Of a stretch of 38,200 bases of DNA, positions 23,768 to 30,989 are shown piece after piece; position 1 is the first letter of the stretch, and every line of letters begins with the position of its first letter. This DNA comes from an uncultured Holophagaceae bacterium (GTDB lineage: Bacteria > Acidobacteriota > Holophagae > Holophagales > Holophagaceae): positions 1-38,200 of the forward strand of contig CAIPUA010000195.1 of NCBI GenBank assembly GCA_903868115.1. Direction: 5' to 3'. Under the pieces are notes generated by a model, which was not told the origin of the DNA, did not search any database, and saw only the letters and a list, made by a program, of their open reading frames with translations. The translations under genes and the position numbers were made by a program.

Positions 23768-24282
23768 TGGCCACCCCCCGAGGACGCACTTGCGCGGAGG
23801 CCCAGTTTCTCTTTGACCCGCTCGATGGCCCGCGCCGCAGCGACATAGCCGGCGTTCTCATCGAGAGCCTTCCGGTAGTATTCGAGAGCCTGTTCCAGCT
23901 TTTCCAGGCCTTCGTAGACCCGCCCCAGATTGAAATAGGGAAAGCAGTAGCTCTCGTAGCGCTTGGCCTTCAGTGCCATGCGGAGCCACGGGATGGCATC
24001 CTCGGGCTGCCCCATTTCCACGAAGTAGGCGCCGATGTCGTTGTAGGGGTTGCCGAATTCCGGATCCAAGTCGATGGCCCGGTGGCAATCGGCGATGGCT
24101 TCGTCGAATTCCTTCAGCGTGGACTTGGCCCAGCCGCGGAACGTGAACGCCTCGGCCGTTGGGCAGACCTCAAGGCTGCGGTTGTAAAGCTCGATGGCCT
24201 GGTCGATCTCGTTCTTCATGTGGTGCTGGTAGGCCTTGCCGACCAGTTCCATGGCTTCCTGGCGCTTCTCGTTCTTGCTCAT
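23764..24282 (-). CDS. TPR-repeat protein coupled to mqnD
   Basis: Soluble protein of 172 residues with about four tetratricopeptide repeats, for example IDQAIELYNRSLEVCPTAEA, FDEAIADCHRAIDLDPEFGN, PEDAIPWLRMALKAKR and LEQALEYYRKALDENAGYVA. There is no signal peptide or membrane segment, so it is likely a cytoplasmic scaffold or chaperone-like adaptor. The frame is open upstream to 24363, but the ATG at 24282 places MSKNEKRQEAM directly before the first repeat. Its stop overlaps the mqnD GTG by four bases. Whether it has any role in menaquinone synthesis is unknown. Confidence 0.85.
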   Translation of the reverse strand: MSKNEKRQEAMELVGKAYQHHMKNEIDQAIELYNRSLEVCPTAEAFTFRGWAKSTLKEFDEAIADCHRAIDLDPEFGNPYNDIGAYFVEMGQPEDAIPWLRMALKAKRYESYCFPYFNLGRVYEGLEKLEQALEYYRKALDENAGYVAAARAIERVKEKLGLRASASSGGGQ

Positions 24283-24307
24283 CGTGGTTCCAGGATATCT
24301 GGTTATC

Positions 24308-24321
24308 GGCTTGGCCAAGCC
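24308..24321. promoter_or_regulatory. 14-bp perfect palindrome upstream of the TPR-mqnD unit
   Basis: GGCTTGGCCAAGCC is a perfect palindrome lying 26 bases before the TPR start codon, near where a promoter should be. A spaced repeat (GAACT-N6-AGTTC) lies just beyond it. It may be an operator; its own GC-rich symmetry could also arise by chance. Confidence 0.35.
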
Positions 24322-24373
24322 AACAGAACTCGACACAGTTCGGGGCGAAAAAATGAGCCACAACCCTCGGGAG

Positions 24374-24646
24374 TCATCCCTTCACGATCACCCAGATTCC
24401 CACCCCGATGAAAGTCACGCCCGCGAAGTACTTGATCACATACTCAGGCACCAGCTTGAAGAGGGCCCCACCCACCAGCACCCCGATGGCCGTCGCACAA
24501 ACCAGGGCGGCGCTGGCGGCGAAAAAAACCGTCACGATGGCTCCACTCCGGGCGGTGGCGGTCATGGCGGCCAATTGAGTCTTGTCGCCCAGTTCCGCCA
24601 GGAAGACGGTCACGAAAGTCGTCCAGAAGAGTGCCTTGCTCATCAT
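24374..24646 (-). CDS. Half-size GDT1/UPF0016 family cation transporter
   Basis: Membrane protein of 90 residues carrying a single copy of the GDT1 (TMEM165, UPF0016) repeat, with the signature ELGDKTQLA in the first half. Members export Mn2+ or exchange Ca2+/H+. Three hydrophobic stretches are visible: KALFWTTFVTVFLAELG, IVTVFFAASAALVCATAIGV and VIKYFAGVTFIGVGIWVIV. Full-length members have two such repeats in inverted orientation; half-size bacterial proteins usually occur as adjacent pairs or as homodimers, and no second copy lies next to this one. Two adjacent ATGs (24646 and 24643) follow GGTGGGAG; the second has better spacing. Ion specificity is not visible. Confidence 0.82.
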   Translation of the reverse strand: MMSKALFWTTFVTVFLAELGDKTQLAAMTATARSGAIVTVFFAASAALVCATAIGVLVGGALFKLVPEYVIKYFAGVTFIGVGIWVIVKG

Positions 24647-24725
24647 CGCTCCCACCTGAATGGTACTCTCGGCTTCCCGTATTCCATCTTGGGAACGGCA
24701 CAAAAATCCCGCACACTGTTTATCT

Positions 24726-25610
24726 ATGCCGCCTGACCGCTATGACCTCCCGATCACCTTTGTCAACACGCCCGAAATCCTGGACCGAGTGCTGCCCGAC
24801 TGGTTTGCGGCGCATCTCCTCGCTGTTGATATCGAGTGCAGCCTGACGGGCTTTCACCACTGCGCGATGGCGCTGGTGCAGATCGCGACCCATGAGCAGG
24901 CTTGGCTCGTAGACCCCATTGTGCTGGGCCCCCTGATGCAATCCGCCATGCGAGCTCTGGCGGAGATCCCCTGGATCGTCCACGATTTTTCCGGCGATGG
25001 CATCGTCTTCAAGCGGCTCTACGACGTGATGCCCTGCTCGGTGATGGACACGATGCTGCTGGCCCGAGCCCTGGGCTATCCGCAACCGGGGCTCAAGACT
25101 CTGGCCCGGGTGAAGCTCGGCGTCGAAATACCGAAGGAGGAACAGGACAGCAACTGGATGCTGAGACCCCTCCGCCCATCCCAGGTCAGCTATGCGGCCC
25201 GGGATGCGGCCCTTCTGTTGCCGCTCCTGCGGAGGCTCGCCGAAGAGGCGGAGACCCGCCGCGACGACCCCGAGATCGGCCCCCGCCTCGCCCGCCTGCC
25301 TTCGGAGATTCGGCATCTGGTGCAGCGCGTCCGCCACTATCGCGTGCCGGAGCACCATCCCGTGGTGGAAAAGGTTCGGGCCATGGGCCTTGGCGAAGTC
25401 GCGGAGGAGCGCGCGAACCGCCTCTCCGAACTGCGCCTCAAGTGGGGCAACGAGGGCGATGTGGCCGCGGTCATGGAACTGGGAAATCGCTGGATCCTCG
25501 CCCGCGTCCAGTATCCCCCAAGATCCAGGGAAGCCCTGGAGCGATGCATCCCAAACCCTCGCTTCCGAGCCAAGCGCCTCGACGCTCTCTGGGAGGTTCT
25601 CGGTTCCTGA
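24726..25610 (+). CDS. RNase D-like 3'-5' exonuclease
   Basis: DEDDy-type exonuclease of 294 residues related to RNase D, which trims 3' ends of structured RNAs. The exonuclease acidic residues are in LLAVDIECSLTGF (Exo I, D-x-E), HDFSGDGIVF (Exo II), and SYAARDAALLLPL (Exo III, Y-x3-D). DTMLLARALGYPQPGLKTLA also fits the family. The C-terminal ~90 residues resemble an HRDC-type helical region (RANRLSELRLKWGNEGD). The ATG at 24726 precedes the conserved start of the domain; no ribosome binding site is seen, so the mRNA may be leaderless or start further upstream. It is divergent from the GDT1-like gene and lies 81 bases before fliW. Confidence 0.87.
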   Translation: MPPDRYDLPITFVNTPEILDRVLPDWFAAHLLAVDIECSLTGFHHCAMALVQIATHEQAWLVDPIVLGPLMQSAMRALAEIPWIVHDFSGDGIVFKRLYDVMPCSVMDTMLLARALGYPQPGLKTLARVKLGVEIPKEEQDSNWMLRPLRPSQVSYAARDAALLLPLLRRLAEEAETRRDDPEIGPRLARLPSEIRHLVQRVRHYRVPEHHPVVEKVRAMGLGEVAEERANRLSELRLKWGNEGDVAAVMELGNRWILARVQYPPRSREALERCIPNPRFRAKRLDALWEVLGS

Positions 25611-25657
25611 GCTCTGGCGCGCTCACAGCGTCAATACTTACCCCCGTCCGCTGCCCT

Positions 25658-25665
25658 GCCGATAT
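25658..25665 (+). promoter_or_regulatory. Possible flagellar (sigma-28) -10 element before fliW
   Basis: GCCGATAT matches the FliA-type -10 consensus GCCGATAA in seven of eight bases and lies 26 bases before the fliW start. No TAAA-like -35 is found at the usual distance, so support is weak and rests mainly on the motility context. Confidence 0.25.
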
Positions 25666-25691
25666 CTCGCCTACCCCACTCGGAGTCCAAC

Positions 25692-26471
25692 ATGTCCCAG
25701 GACGAAGTGCTTATCACGTTTCCCCAAGGTCTCGTTGGTTTCCCGGAGATGAAGGAATTCAGGCTCCTAGAGCCCGATGGAGGCTACCCCCTGAAATTCC
25801 TCCAGAGCACTGAACATCCGGAGGTTTCCTTCACCTGCATGGATGCCGCCGCCGTGAAGATGGACTACGAGGTCCCCCTTGAGGAGTCCGTCGCCCAGGT
25901 GCTCTCCCTCGAGAACCCGGAAGACGCCCTGGTGCTCCTGTTGATGGTCGTTCCTGCGGACCCGAGCCAGGCCACGGCCAATCTCGCCGGCCCCCTGATC
26001 ATCCACACCAAGACCCGCATCGGGGTCCAGGTGATCCTGGATATCACGCAGTTCCCGCTCAAATACCCGGTCTACACCCCCGAGGACGAGGTGCGACTCA
26101 CGTTTCCCGCAGGCCTGGTCGGGTTCCCCCAGCTTCGCATTTTTCGGCTCTATGAACCCGCCGGCGGCTATCCTCTCAAGTTTCTTCAGTCGGAGAGTGA
26201 ACCTGACATCTCCTTTTCCTGTATCGATGTGGCGGCCATCCGCCCGGACTTCGAGGTTCCCCTGGCAGAGGAAGACGCGGCGGTCCTCGCCCTGGAGTCA
26301 CCCGAGGACGCGATGGTCCTGGCCCTGGTGGTCATCCCCGAGGACCCACGCAAGATGACGGCCAACTTGGCGGGCCCCGTGGTGATCAACGGCAAAACGC
26401 GAATCGGCCGACAGGTCGTGCTGAATACCGATATCTATCCACTCAAGTTTCCCGTCCTCGCGGATCGTTGA
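25692..26471 (+). CDS. fliW: Double-length FliW: two fused flagellar assembly factor domains
   Basis: FliW binds CsrA and flagellin and thereby links filament assembly to CsrA-mediated repression of flagellin translation; it is normally about 130-150 residues. This protein has 259 residues made of two complete FliW copies, residues 5-127 and 133-255. A hand alignment of 123 positions gives 76 identities (about 60%). Each copy has TFPxGLVGFP at the start, GGYPLKFLQS, PEDAxVL, TANLAGPxxI, KTRIGxQV and PLKxPV at the end. The only linker is YTPED, with no Met at the junction. GGAG lies six bases before the ATG. csrA follows after 13 bases. A fused pair suggests two binding faces in one chain, perhaps for a CsrA dimer; that is inference. 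Confidence 0.93.
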   Translation: MSQDEVLITFPQGLVGFPEMKEFRLLEPDGGYPLKFLQSTEHPEVSFTCMDAAAVKMDYEVPLEESVAQVLSLENPEDALVLLLMVVPADPSQATANLAGPLIIHTKTRIGVQVILDITQFPLKYPVYTPEDEVRLTFPAGLVGFPQLRIFRLYEPAGGYPLKFLQSESEPDISFSCIDVAAIRPDFEVPLAEEDAAVLALESPEDAMVLALVVIPEDPRKMTANLAGPVVINGKTRIGRQVVLNTDIYPLKFPVLADR

Positions 26472-26484
26472 GGAGGCTCCGCCC

Positions 26485-26748
26485 GTGCTCGTCATCACCC
26501 GCAAGGCCGATGAATCCATCGTCATCAATGGCAACATCGAGGTGCTGGTCGTGGGCATCAGCAAGGATCTCGTGCGTCTCGGGATCAAGGCCCCTCGGGA
26601 AGTCCAAGTTCACCGTCGCGAGGTTTTTGATGCCATCGCCGAAGCCAATCGCGCCGCCACGGCCCCCGCTCCCGGTATTCCCCTCAAGGACGCGGCCGCG
26701 CTTCTGCGAGGTAGTACCCCTAAAGTCCGGTTGACCAAGAACCGATAA
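26485..26748 (+). CDS. csrA: Carbon storage regulator / translational repressor
   Basis: RNA-binding dimer that blocks ribosome access at GGA-containing leaders, in many bacteria repressing flagellin synthesis. The N-terminus MLVITRKADESIVING and the following IEVLVVGISKDLVRLGIKAP are standard CsrA; Arg43/44 in VQVHRREVFDAI is in the RNA-binding strand. It has 87 residues, longer than the 61 of E. coli CsrA, with a C-terminal extension rich in Ala/Pro (residues 55-70) and a basic end, as in many FliW-containing bacteria. The start is GTG at 26485 with GGAGG eight bases upstream. It sits between fliW and two small motility-type genes, so its antagonist FliW is made from the same transcript. 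Confidence 0.95.
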   Translation: MLVITRKADESIVINGNIEVLVVGISKDLVRLGIKAPREVQVHRREVFDAIAEANRAATAPAPGIPLKDAAALLRGSTPKVRLTKNR

Positions 26749-26766
26749 GGAGATGCCGGAGTTCCC

Positions 26767-26946
26767 ATGAGCGTAGAAGGCATTGCCGGAGCGGCTTTTG
26801 CTCAGAAACAGGCGCTGGTGCAGCAGGAGGTGGGGGTGCGTGTGTTCCGGATGGCTCTGGATTCACAAGCCTCCCAGGCCCTTTCCCTCATCCAGATGAT
26901 GAACCAGAGCGCGGGAGTCGGCACATCGATCGACACGTCTGCCTGA
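26767..26946 (+). CDS. YjfB-type small putative motility protein
   Basis: Protein of 59 residues (MSVEGIAGAAFAQKQALV at the start). The core QQEVGVRVFRMALDSQASQ, followed by ALSLIQMMNQ, fits the YjfB family of short proteins found near flagellar genes, with helices around residues 12-45 and a short tail. The C-terminal residues GTSIDTSA match the G-x2-[IV]-D-x2-A ending of that family. There is no signal peptide or membrane segment. GGAG at 26758-26761 is five bases before the ATG. It begins 18 bases after csrA, so it is probably in the fliW-csrA operon. Function of the family is not established. Confidence 0.72.
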   Translation: MSVEGIAGAAFAQKQALVQQEVGVRVFRMALDSQASQALSLIQMMNQSAGVGTSIDTSA

Positions 26947-26972
26947 AGGGGCGGCGGTGTCATGGAGGCACC

Positions 26973-27134
26973 ATGAAAGTCATCACGGACCGGGCCCAGG
27001 CCCCACCCCCTCCCAGGCCCCCGGAACAGGAGCGGCCCAAGCCGCCACCACCGCCTCCACCCCCCGAAAGGACTCAGCAGGCTGAGCCTCCGAAATCCCA
27101 GGGTGTAGGGCAGAGGGTTGATATTAAGGCCTGA
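26973..27134 (+). CDS. Small proline-rich protein with YjfB-like C-terminal tail
   Basis: Protein of 53 residues: a short basic start (MKVITDRAQA), a central proline-rich stretch (about residues 11-33, with runs such as PKPPPPPPPPPERT), then QQAEPPKSQGVGQRVDIKA. It is likely disordered. The last eight residues GQRVDIKA have the same G-x2-[IV]-D-x2-A pattern as the neighbouring YjfB-type protein. GGAGG at 26964-26968 is four bases before the ATG. It starts 26 bases after the YjfB-like gene and is the last gene of the cluster before the convergent uvrA. I do not recognise it; a real gene is supported by the ribosome binding site, spacing and shared tail. Confidence 0.6.
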   Translation: MKVITDRAQAPPPPRPPEQERPKPPPPPPPPERTQQAEPPKSQGVGQRVDIKA

Positions 27135-27164
27135 GGGGAACCTGCCCCGCGGTCGAGTGCCTGT

Positions 27165-29996
27165 TTACTTCAGATACGGCTTCAGATACCGCCCTGTGAC
27201 ACTGCCCTTGTGCTTTGCGACTTCCTCGGGCGTGCCTTCGGCGATGACCATTCCGCCGGCGGCGCCGCCTTCGGGGCCGAGATCCAGGATCCAATCGGCG
27301 GTTTTTATGACATCGAGGTTGTGCTCGATGACGATGAGGGTGTTGCCGGTCTCCACGAGGCGGTTCACGACTTCCAGGAGCTTCTGGATGTCTTTCAGGT
27401 GCAGCCCCGTGGTGGGCTCATCCAGAATGTAAAGCGTCCGCCCCGTGGCGCGCTTTGAGAGTTCCTTGCCAAGCTTCACCCGCTGGGCCTCGCCGCCGCT
27501 GAGGGTGGTGGCACTCTGACCCAGGCGGATGTAGCCAAGGCCCACGTCCGTCAGGGTCTGCAGTTTGTTGGCCAGCACCGGAATGGGCGCGAAGATCTCC
27601 AACGCTTCCTCCACGGTCATGGCCAGCACATCAGAAATGCTCTTGCCCTTGAAGTGGACCTCCATGGTTTCGCGGTTGTAGCGCTTGCCCTTGCACTGTT
27701 CGCAGGTGACGTAGACATCGGGAAGGAAGTGCATCTCGATGCGGATCACGCCATCGCCCTCGCACTTCTCGCAGCGCCCACCTTTCACATTGAAACTGAA
27801 GCGGCCCGCAGCGTAGCCTCGGGCCTTGCTCTCCGGAAGCTGAGCGAAGAGTTCCCGCAGCGGCGTGAAGAGGCCCGTGTAGGTGGCGGGGTTGCTGCGG
27901 GGCGTGCGGCCGATGGGCGCCTGGTCGATATCGATGACCTTGTCGATCTGCTCTAGGCCCTCGATTTGCTTGTGCTTGCCCACCACGTGAACCCCCTGGT
28001 GGAGCTGATTGGCGAGAGCCTTGTAGAGGATCTCGTTCACCAGGGTGCTCTTGCCGCTGCCCGAGACGCCCGTGACACAGGTAAAGATACCGATGGGAAA
28101 CTTCACATCGATGTTTTGAAGGTTGTTCTCCCTGGCGCCCAGCACCTTGATGTGACCGCGCTGGGCCTTACGGCGCTTGCAGGGCACCGCGATCTTTTCC
28201 TTGCCGGAGAGGAAGTGGCCCGTGATGGAATCGGGATGCCGCGCGATCTCCGCAGGGGTACCCTGGGCCACCAGCCAGCCGCCATGTTCACCTGCACCAG
28301 GGCCCAGATCCACCACGTGGTCGGCCTCCAGGATGGTCTCCAGATCGTGTTCCACAACGAGCACGGTGTTGCCCAGGTCGCGCATGTCCTTCAGCGTGTT
28401 CAGCAGCCGATGATTGTCGCGCTGGTGCAAGCCAATGCTGGGTTCGTCCAGCACATACAGCACGCCCTGGAGCTTGGAGCCGATCTGGGTGGCCAGGCGG
28501 ATACGCTGGCCCTCGCCGCCGGAAAGCGTGGCAGCGCTGCGATCCAGCGTGAGGTAGCCCAGACCGACATCATCCAGGAAGCCCAGGCGTTCGCTGATCT
28601 CCTTCAGAATCTTCTCGGCGATGGCAGCGTCTCGGCCATCTAGTTTCAGACTACCGAACCAGGCCTTGGAGTCCCGCACACTCTGCTGCACCACTTCGGC
28701 CACATTCTTCCCACCCACGAAGACGCTGAGAACTTCAGGTTTCAAGCGCTGCCCCCGGCAGGTCTCGCAAGGGATGACGCGCATGGACTGCTCCATCTCG
28801 GCCCGGATCTCTTCGCTGCTGGTCTCCTTGTAGCGGCGCTCCAGATTGCCGATGACACCCTCGAAGGTATGGAGGAATTCGTACTTGCTGCGGCCCTTCT
28901 CATACTTGAAGCGCATGGCCCTGGAGCTACCGTGCAGTAGGATTTCCCGAATCTCCGAAGGCAGCTTCTTCCAGGGCACATCCAGGCTGAAGTCCAGCTT
29001 GCTGGAGAGCTGGTCCATCATCTGGGCCCGCCAGCCGTCTTCGCTCACGCTCTTCCAGCCGCTGGCCTGGAGGGCACCCTGGCTGATGGACAGTTCCGGG
29101 TTGGGAACGATCAGTTCTTCCGCGAACTGACGTTTGAAGCCCAGGCCATCGCAGGCCGGACAGGCGCCATAGGGCGAGTTGAAGGAGAAGCTGCGGGGTT
29201 CGAGTTCCGGCAGCCCCTGCCCGAAGCGCCCGCACTTCCCGTTATTGCAGGCGAGCTTGGAGGAAAAGAGCCGATCGGCTCCGTCCAGCTCGCAGAGGGC
29301 GCAGCCCTCCGCGAGGTTGCAGGCGATTTCCAGGCTATCGGCCAATCGGGTGCGGATGCTTTCGGCCACTTTCAGACGATCGATGACCACCTCGATACTG
29401 TGCTTCTTCTGCTTGTCGAGATCCGGCAGGCCTTCGGTCAGGTCGAGCATCTTGCCGTTGACTCGGGCCCGGATGTAGCCGCGCTTCATGAGGTCCTGGA
29501 GCATTTTCTTGTACTCGCCCTTCCGGCCCCGCACCACGGGCGCCAGGATCTGGAGTTTGCTGCCTTCCGGGTTCTGGAGAATCTGGTCGGCCATTTCCTG
29601 GATGGTGTGACTGGCGATGGGTTGGCCGCAGTCCATGCAGACGGGCTTGCCCGTGCGCGCGAAGAGCAGGCGGAGGTAATCGTAGATCTCCGTAACCGTC
29701 GCCACCGTGGAGCGCGGATTGCGACTGGTGGTTTTCTGTTCGATGGAAATGGCAGGGCTGAGACCCTCGATGGAATCCACATTGGGCTTTTCCATCTGAT
29801 CCAGGAACTGCCGCGCATAGGCGCTGAGACTCTCCACATAGCGGCGCTGGCCTTCGGCGTAGAGCGTATCGAAGGCCAGGCTGGACTTGCCGCTGCCGGA
29901 AAGTCCTGTGATCACGATGAGTTGGTTGCGGGGCAGCACCAGATCTATGTTCTTAAGGTTGTGCTCGCGCGCGCCGCGGATCGTGATGTGGTCCAT
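27165..29996 (-). CDS. uvrA: Excinuclease ABC subunit A
   Basis: DNA-damage-recognition ATPase of nucleotide excision repair; a UvrA dimer loads UvrB at lesions. It has 943 residues, the normal length. Two ABC ATPase modules are present, with Walker [15 protein letters not shown] near the N-terminus and [13 protein letters not shown] in the second half, and the LSGGE signatures ([35 protein letters not shown]). Zinc-finger cysteines are visible in [13 protein letters not shown] and [11 protein letters not shown]. The ATG at 29996 has GAGG about seven bases upstream. It is divergent from the CHAD gene over a 90-base gap; a TAAAAT-like -10 (30019-30014) could serve it. No LexA-type box was recognised. 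Confidence 0.97.
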   Translation of the reverse strand: MDHITIRGAREHNLKNIDLVLPRNQLIVITGLSGSGKSSLAFDTLYAEGQRRYVESLSAYARQFLDQMEKPNVDSIEGLSPAISIEQKTTSRNPRSTVATVTEIYDYLRLLFARTGKPVCMDCGQPIASHTIQEMADQILQNPEGSKLQILAPVVRGRKGEYKKMLQDLMKRGYIRARVNGKMLDLTEGLPDLDKQKKHSIEVVIDRLKVAESIRTRLADSLEIACNLAEGCALCELDGADRLFSSKLACNNGKCGRFGQGLPELEPRSFSFNSPYGACPACDGLGFKRQFAEELIVPNPELSISQGALQASGWKSVSEDGWRAQMMDQLSSKLDFSLDVPWKKLPSEIREILLHGSSRAMRFKYEKGRSKYEFLHTFEGVIGNLERRYKETSSEEIRAEMEQSMRVIPCETCRGQRLKPEVLSVFVGGKNVAEVVQQSVRDSKAWFGSLKLDGRDAAIAEKILKEISERLGFLDDVGLGYLTLDRSAATLSGGEGQRIRLATQIGSKLQGVLYVLDEPSIGLHQRDNHRLLNTLKDMRDLGNTVLVVEHDLETILEADHVVDLGPGAGEHGGWLVAQGTPAEIARHPDSITGHFLSGKEKIAVPCKRRKAQRGHIKVLGARENNLQNIDVKFPIGIFTCVTGVSGSGKSTLVNEILYKALANQLHQGVHVVGKHKQIEGLEQIDKVIDIDQAPIGRTPRSNPATYTGLFTPLRELFAQLPESKARGYAAGRFSFNVKGGRCEKCEGDGVIRIEMHFLPDVYVTCEQCKGKRYNRETMEVHFKGKSISDVLAMTVEEALEIFAPIPVLANKLQTLTDVGLGYIRLGQSATTLSGGEAQRVKLGKELSKRATGRTLYILDEPTTGLHLKDIQKLLEVVNRLVETGNTLIVIEHNLDVIKTADWILDLGPEGGAAGGMVIAEGTPEEVAKHKGSVTGRYLKPYLK

Positions 29997-30086
29997 GTCA
30001 AAGCCTCATATTCATTTTACGCCAAAAGTTCGCCATCGTCCCCACTGGAACCCTGCCTTTCCTTCGATGCTGCCTAGAATGGAGGC

Positions 30087-30989
30087 ATGCACCCGGCGGC
30101 ATTCTCGGTTCTCCTGCATCGCGCCCTCGAGGCGCGGCTCGGCCGATTGCTGGAACTCGCGGCTGTCACAGGCTGGCAGGCAGACACAACCAGCCTCCAT
30201 GATGTGCGCGTGGCTTCCCGTCGCGTCCGGGCGGTCCTCGAACTCGTGGATCCGGCCATCTATCCCGGCTTCAAGCGCCACCTGCGGAGGCTCAAGGCGC
30301 TCACTCGCAGCCTGAGTGCGACGCGGGAATGGGATGTGCACCTCGACATCCTGGATTCCATGAAGACCGAAAACCTGGAAGCCGTCCACGAGGCAGCCCT
30401 GGAGCACACACAAGAAATCCTTGGTCGGCACCAGCGCCAGGCCCGAAAACGAATGGAGAGGACGCTCTCCAAACTGAGCATCGCGGACTGCGCGGGACTC
30501 CTCCGGGTTCCCAGCCTGCCCCATCCCTTTGCTCCAGGCGACGTGCGAGATTGCGCGAGGAACTGCCTCGAGCCCCGTCTCCAGAGTGTTCTTGAACGGC
30601 TTTCAAACCTCGGGCCGGAGGAGAATGTGGCGGCCCTGCACGAACTCCGCATCCGAGTAAAAAAAGGTCGCTACACTCTCGAAATCCTTGCCCCGGGCCT
30701 CGAAAGCGAGACGGGGCGACCCCTTGAGCGCCTCCGGGAACTCCAGACCATCCTCGGCGAACATCACGATCTGGCCACCCTGGAAGCCCGTCTCTGGGAA
30801 CTCCACGGACAACTCACCGGACGGTACCGAGCCATTCTCGCGACCGGACTGCTCGATATTCTCGGGCTCGTGGCCGAGGGCCGCCGCCTCCGGTTCGATC
30901 GCTTCTGCCAGATAACGCCGAACTTCACCCTCGACTTTTTTGTCGCCACCCTGCGACCTGCGGCGCCGGACCCGGGACGTGATGCGTGA
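30087..30989 (+). CDS. CHAD domain protein
   Basis: Alpha-helical protein of 300 residues with the conserved histidine alpha-helical domain. CHAD proteins bind inorganic polyphosphate and are often associated with polyphosphate granules. Conserved basic and His residues are visible in [57 protein letters not shown] and [15 protein letters not shown], the two halves forming the repeated helical bundle. No CYTH domain is fused and no polyphosphate kinase is adjacent. GGAGG precedes the ATG by only one base, so the start or the ribosome site is unusual; TAGAAT at 30075-30080 could make the transcript nearly leaderless. Its TGA overlaps the start of the next kinase gene (GTGA). Confidence 0.87.
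   Translation: MHPAAFSVLLHRALEARLGRLLELAAVTGWQADTTSLHDVRVASRRVRAVLELVDPAIYPGFKRHLRRLKALTRSLSATREWDVHLDILDSMKTENLEAVHEAALEHTQEILGRHQRQARKRMERTLSKLSIADCAGLLRVPSLPHPFAPGDVRDCARNCLEPRLQSVLERLSNLGPEENVAALHELRIRVKKGRYTLEILAPGLESETGRPLERLRELQTILGEHHDLATLEARLWELHGQLTGRYRAILATGLLDILGLVAEGRRLRFDRFCQITPNFTLDFFVATLRPAAPDPGRDA

Noticed and set aside
26973-27134. Treating the proline-rich stretch as a non-coding C-rich repeat
   Set aside because: The frame has a well-spaced GGAGG site and ATG, follows the preceding gene closely, and its C-terminal tail matches that of the YjfB-type neighbour, so a small gene is more likely.
27121-27164. Possible terminator between the proline-rich gene and uvrA (GGGG-N6-CCCC)
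   Set aside because: The stem is only four base pairs and no T-run follows on either strand.
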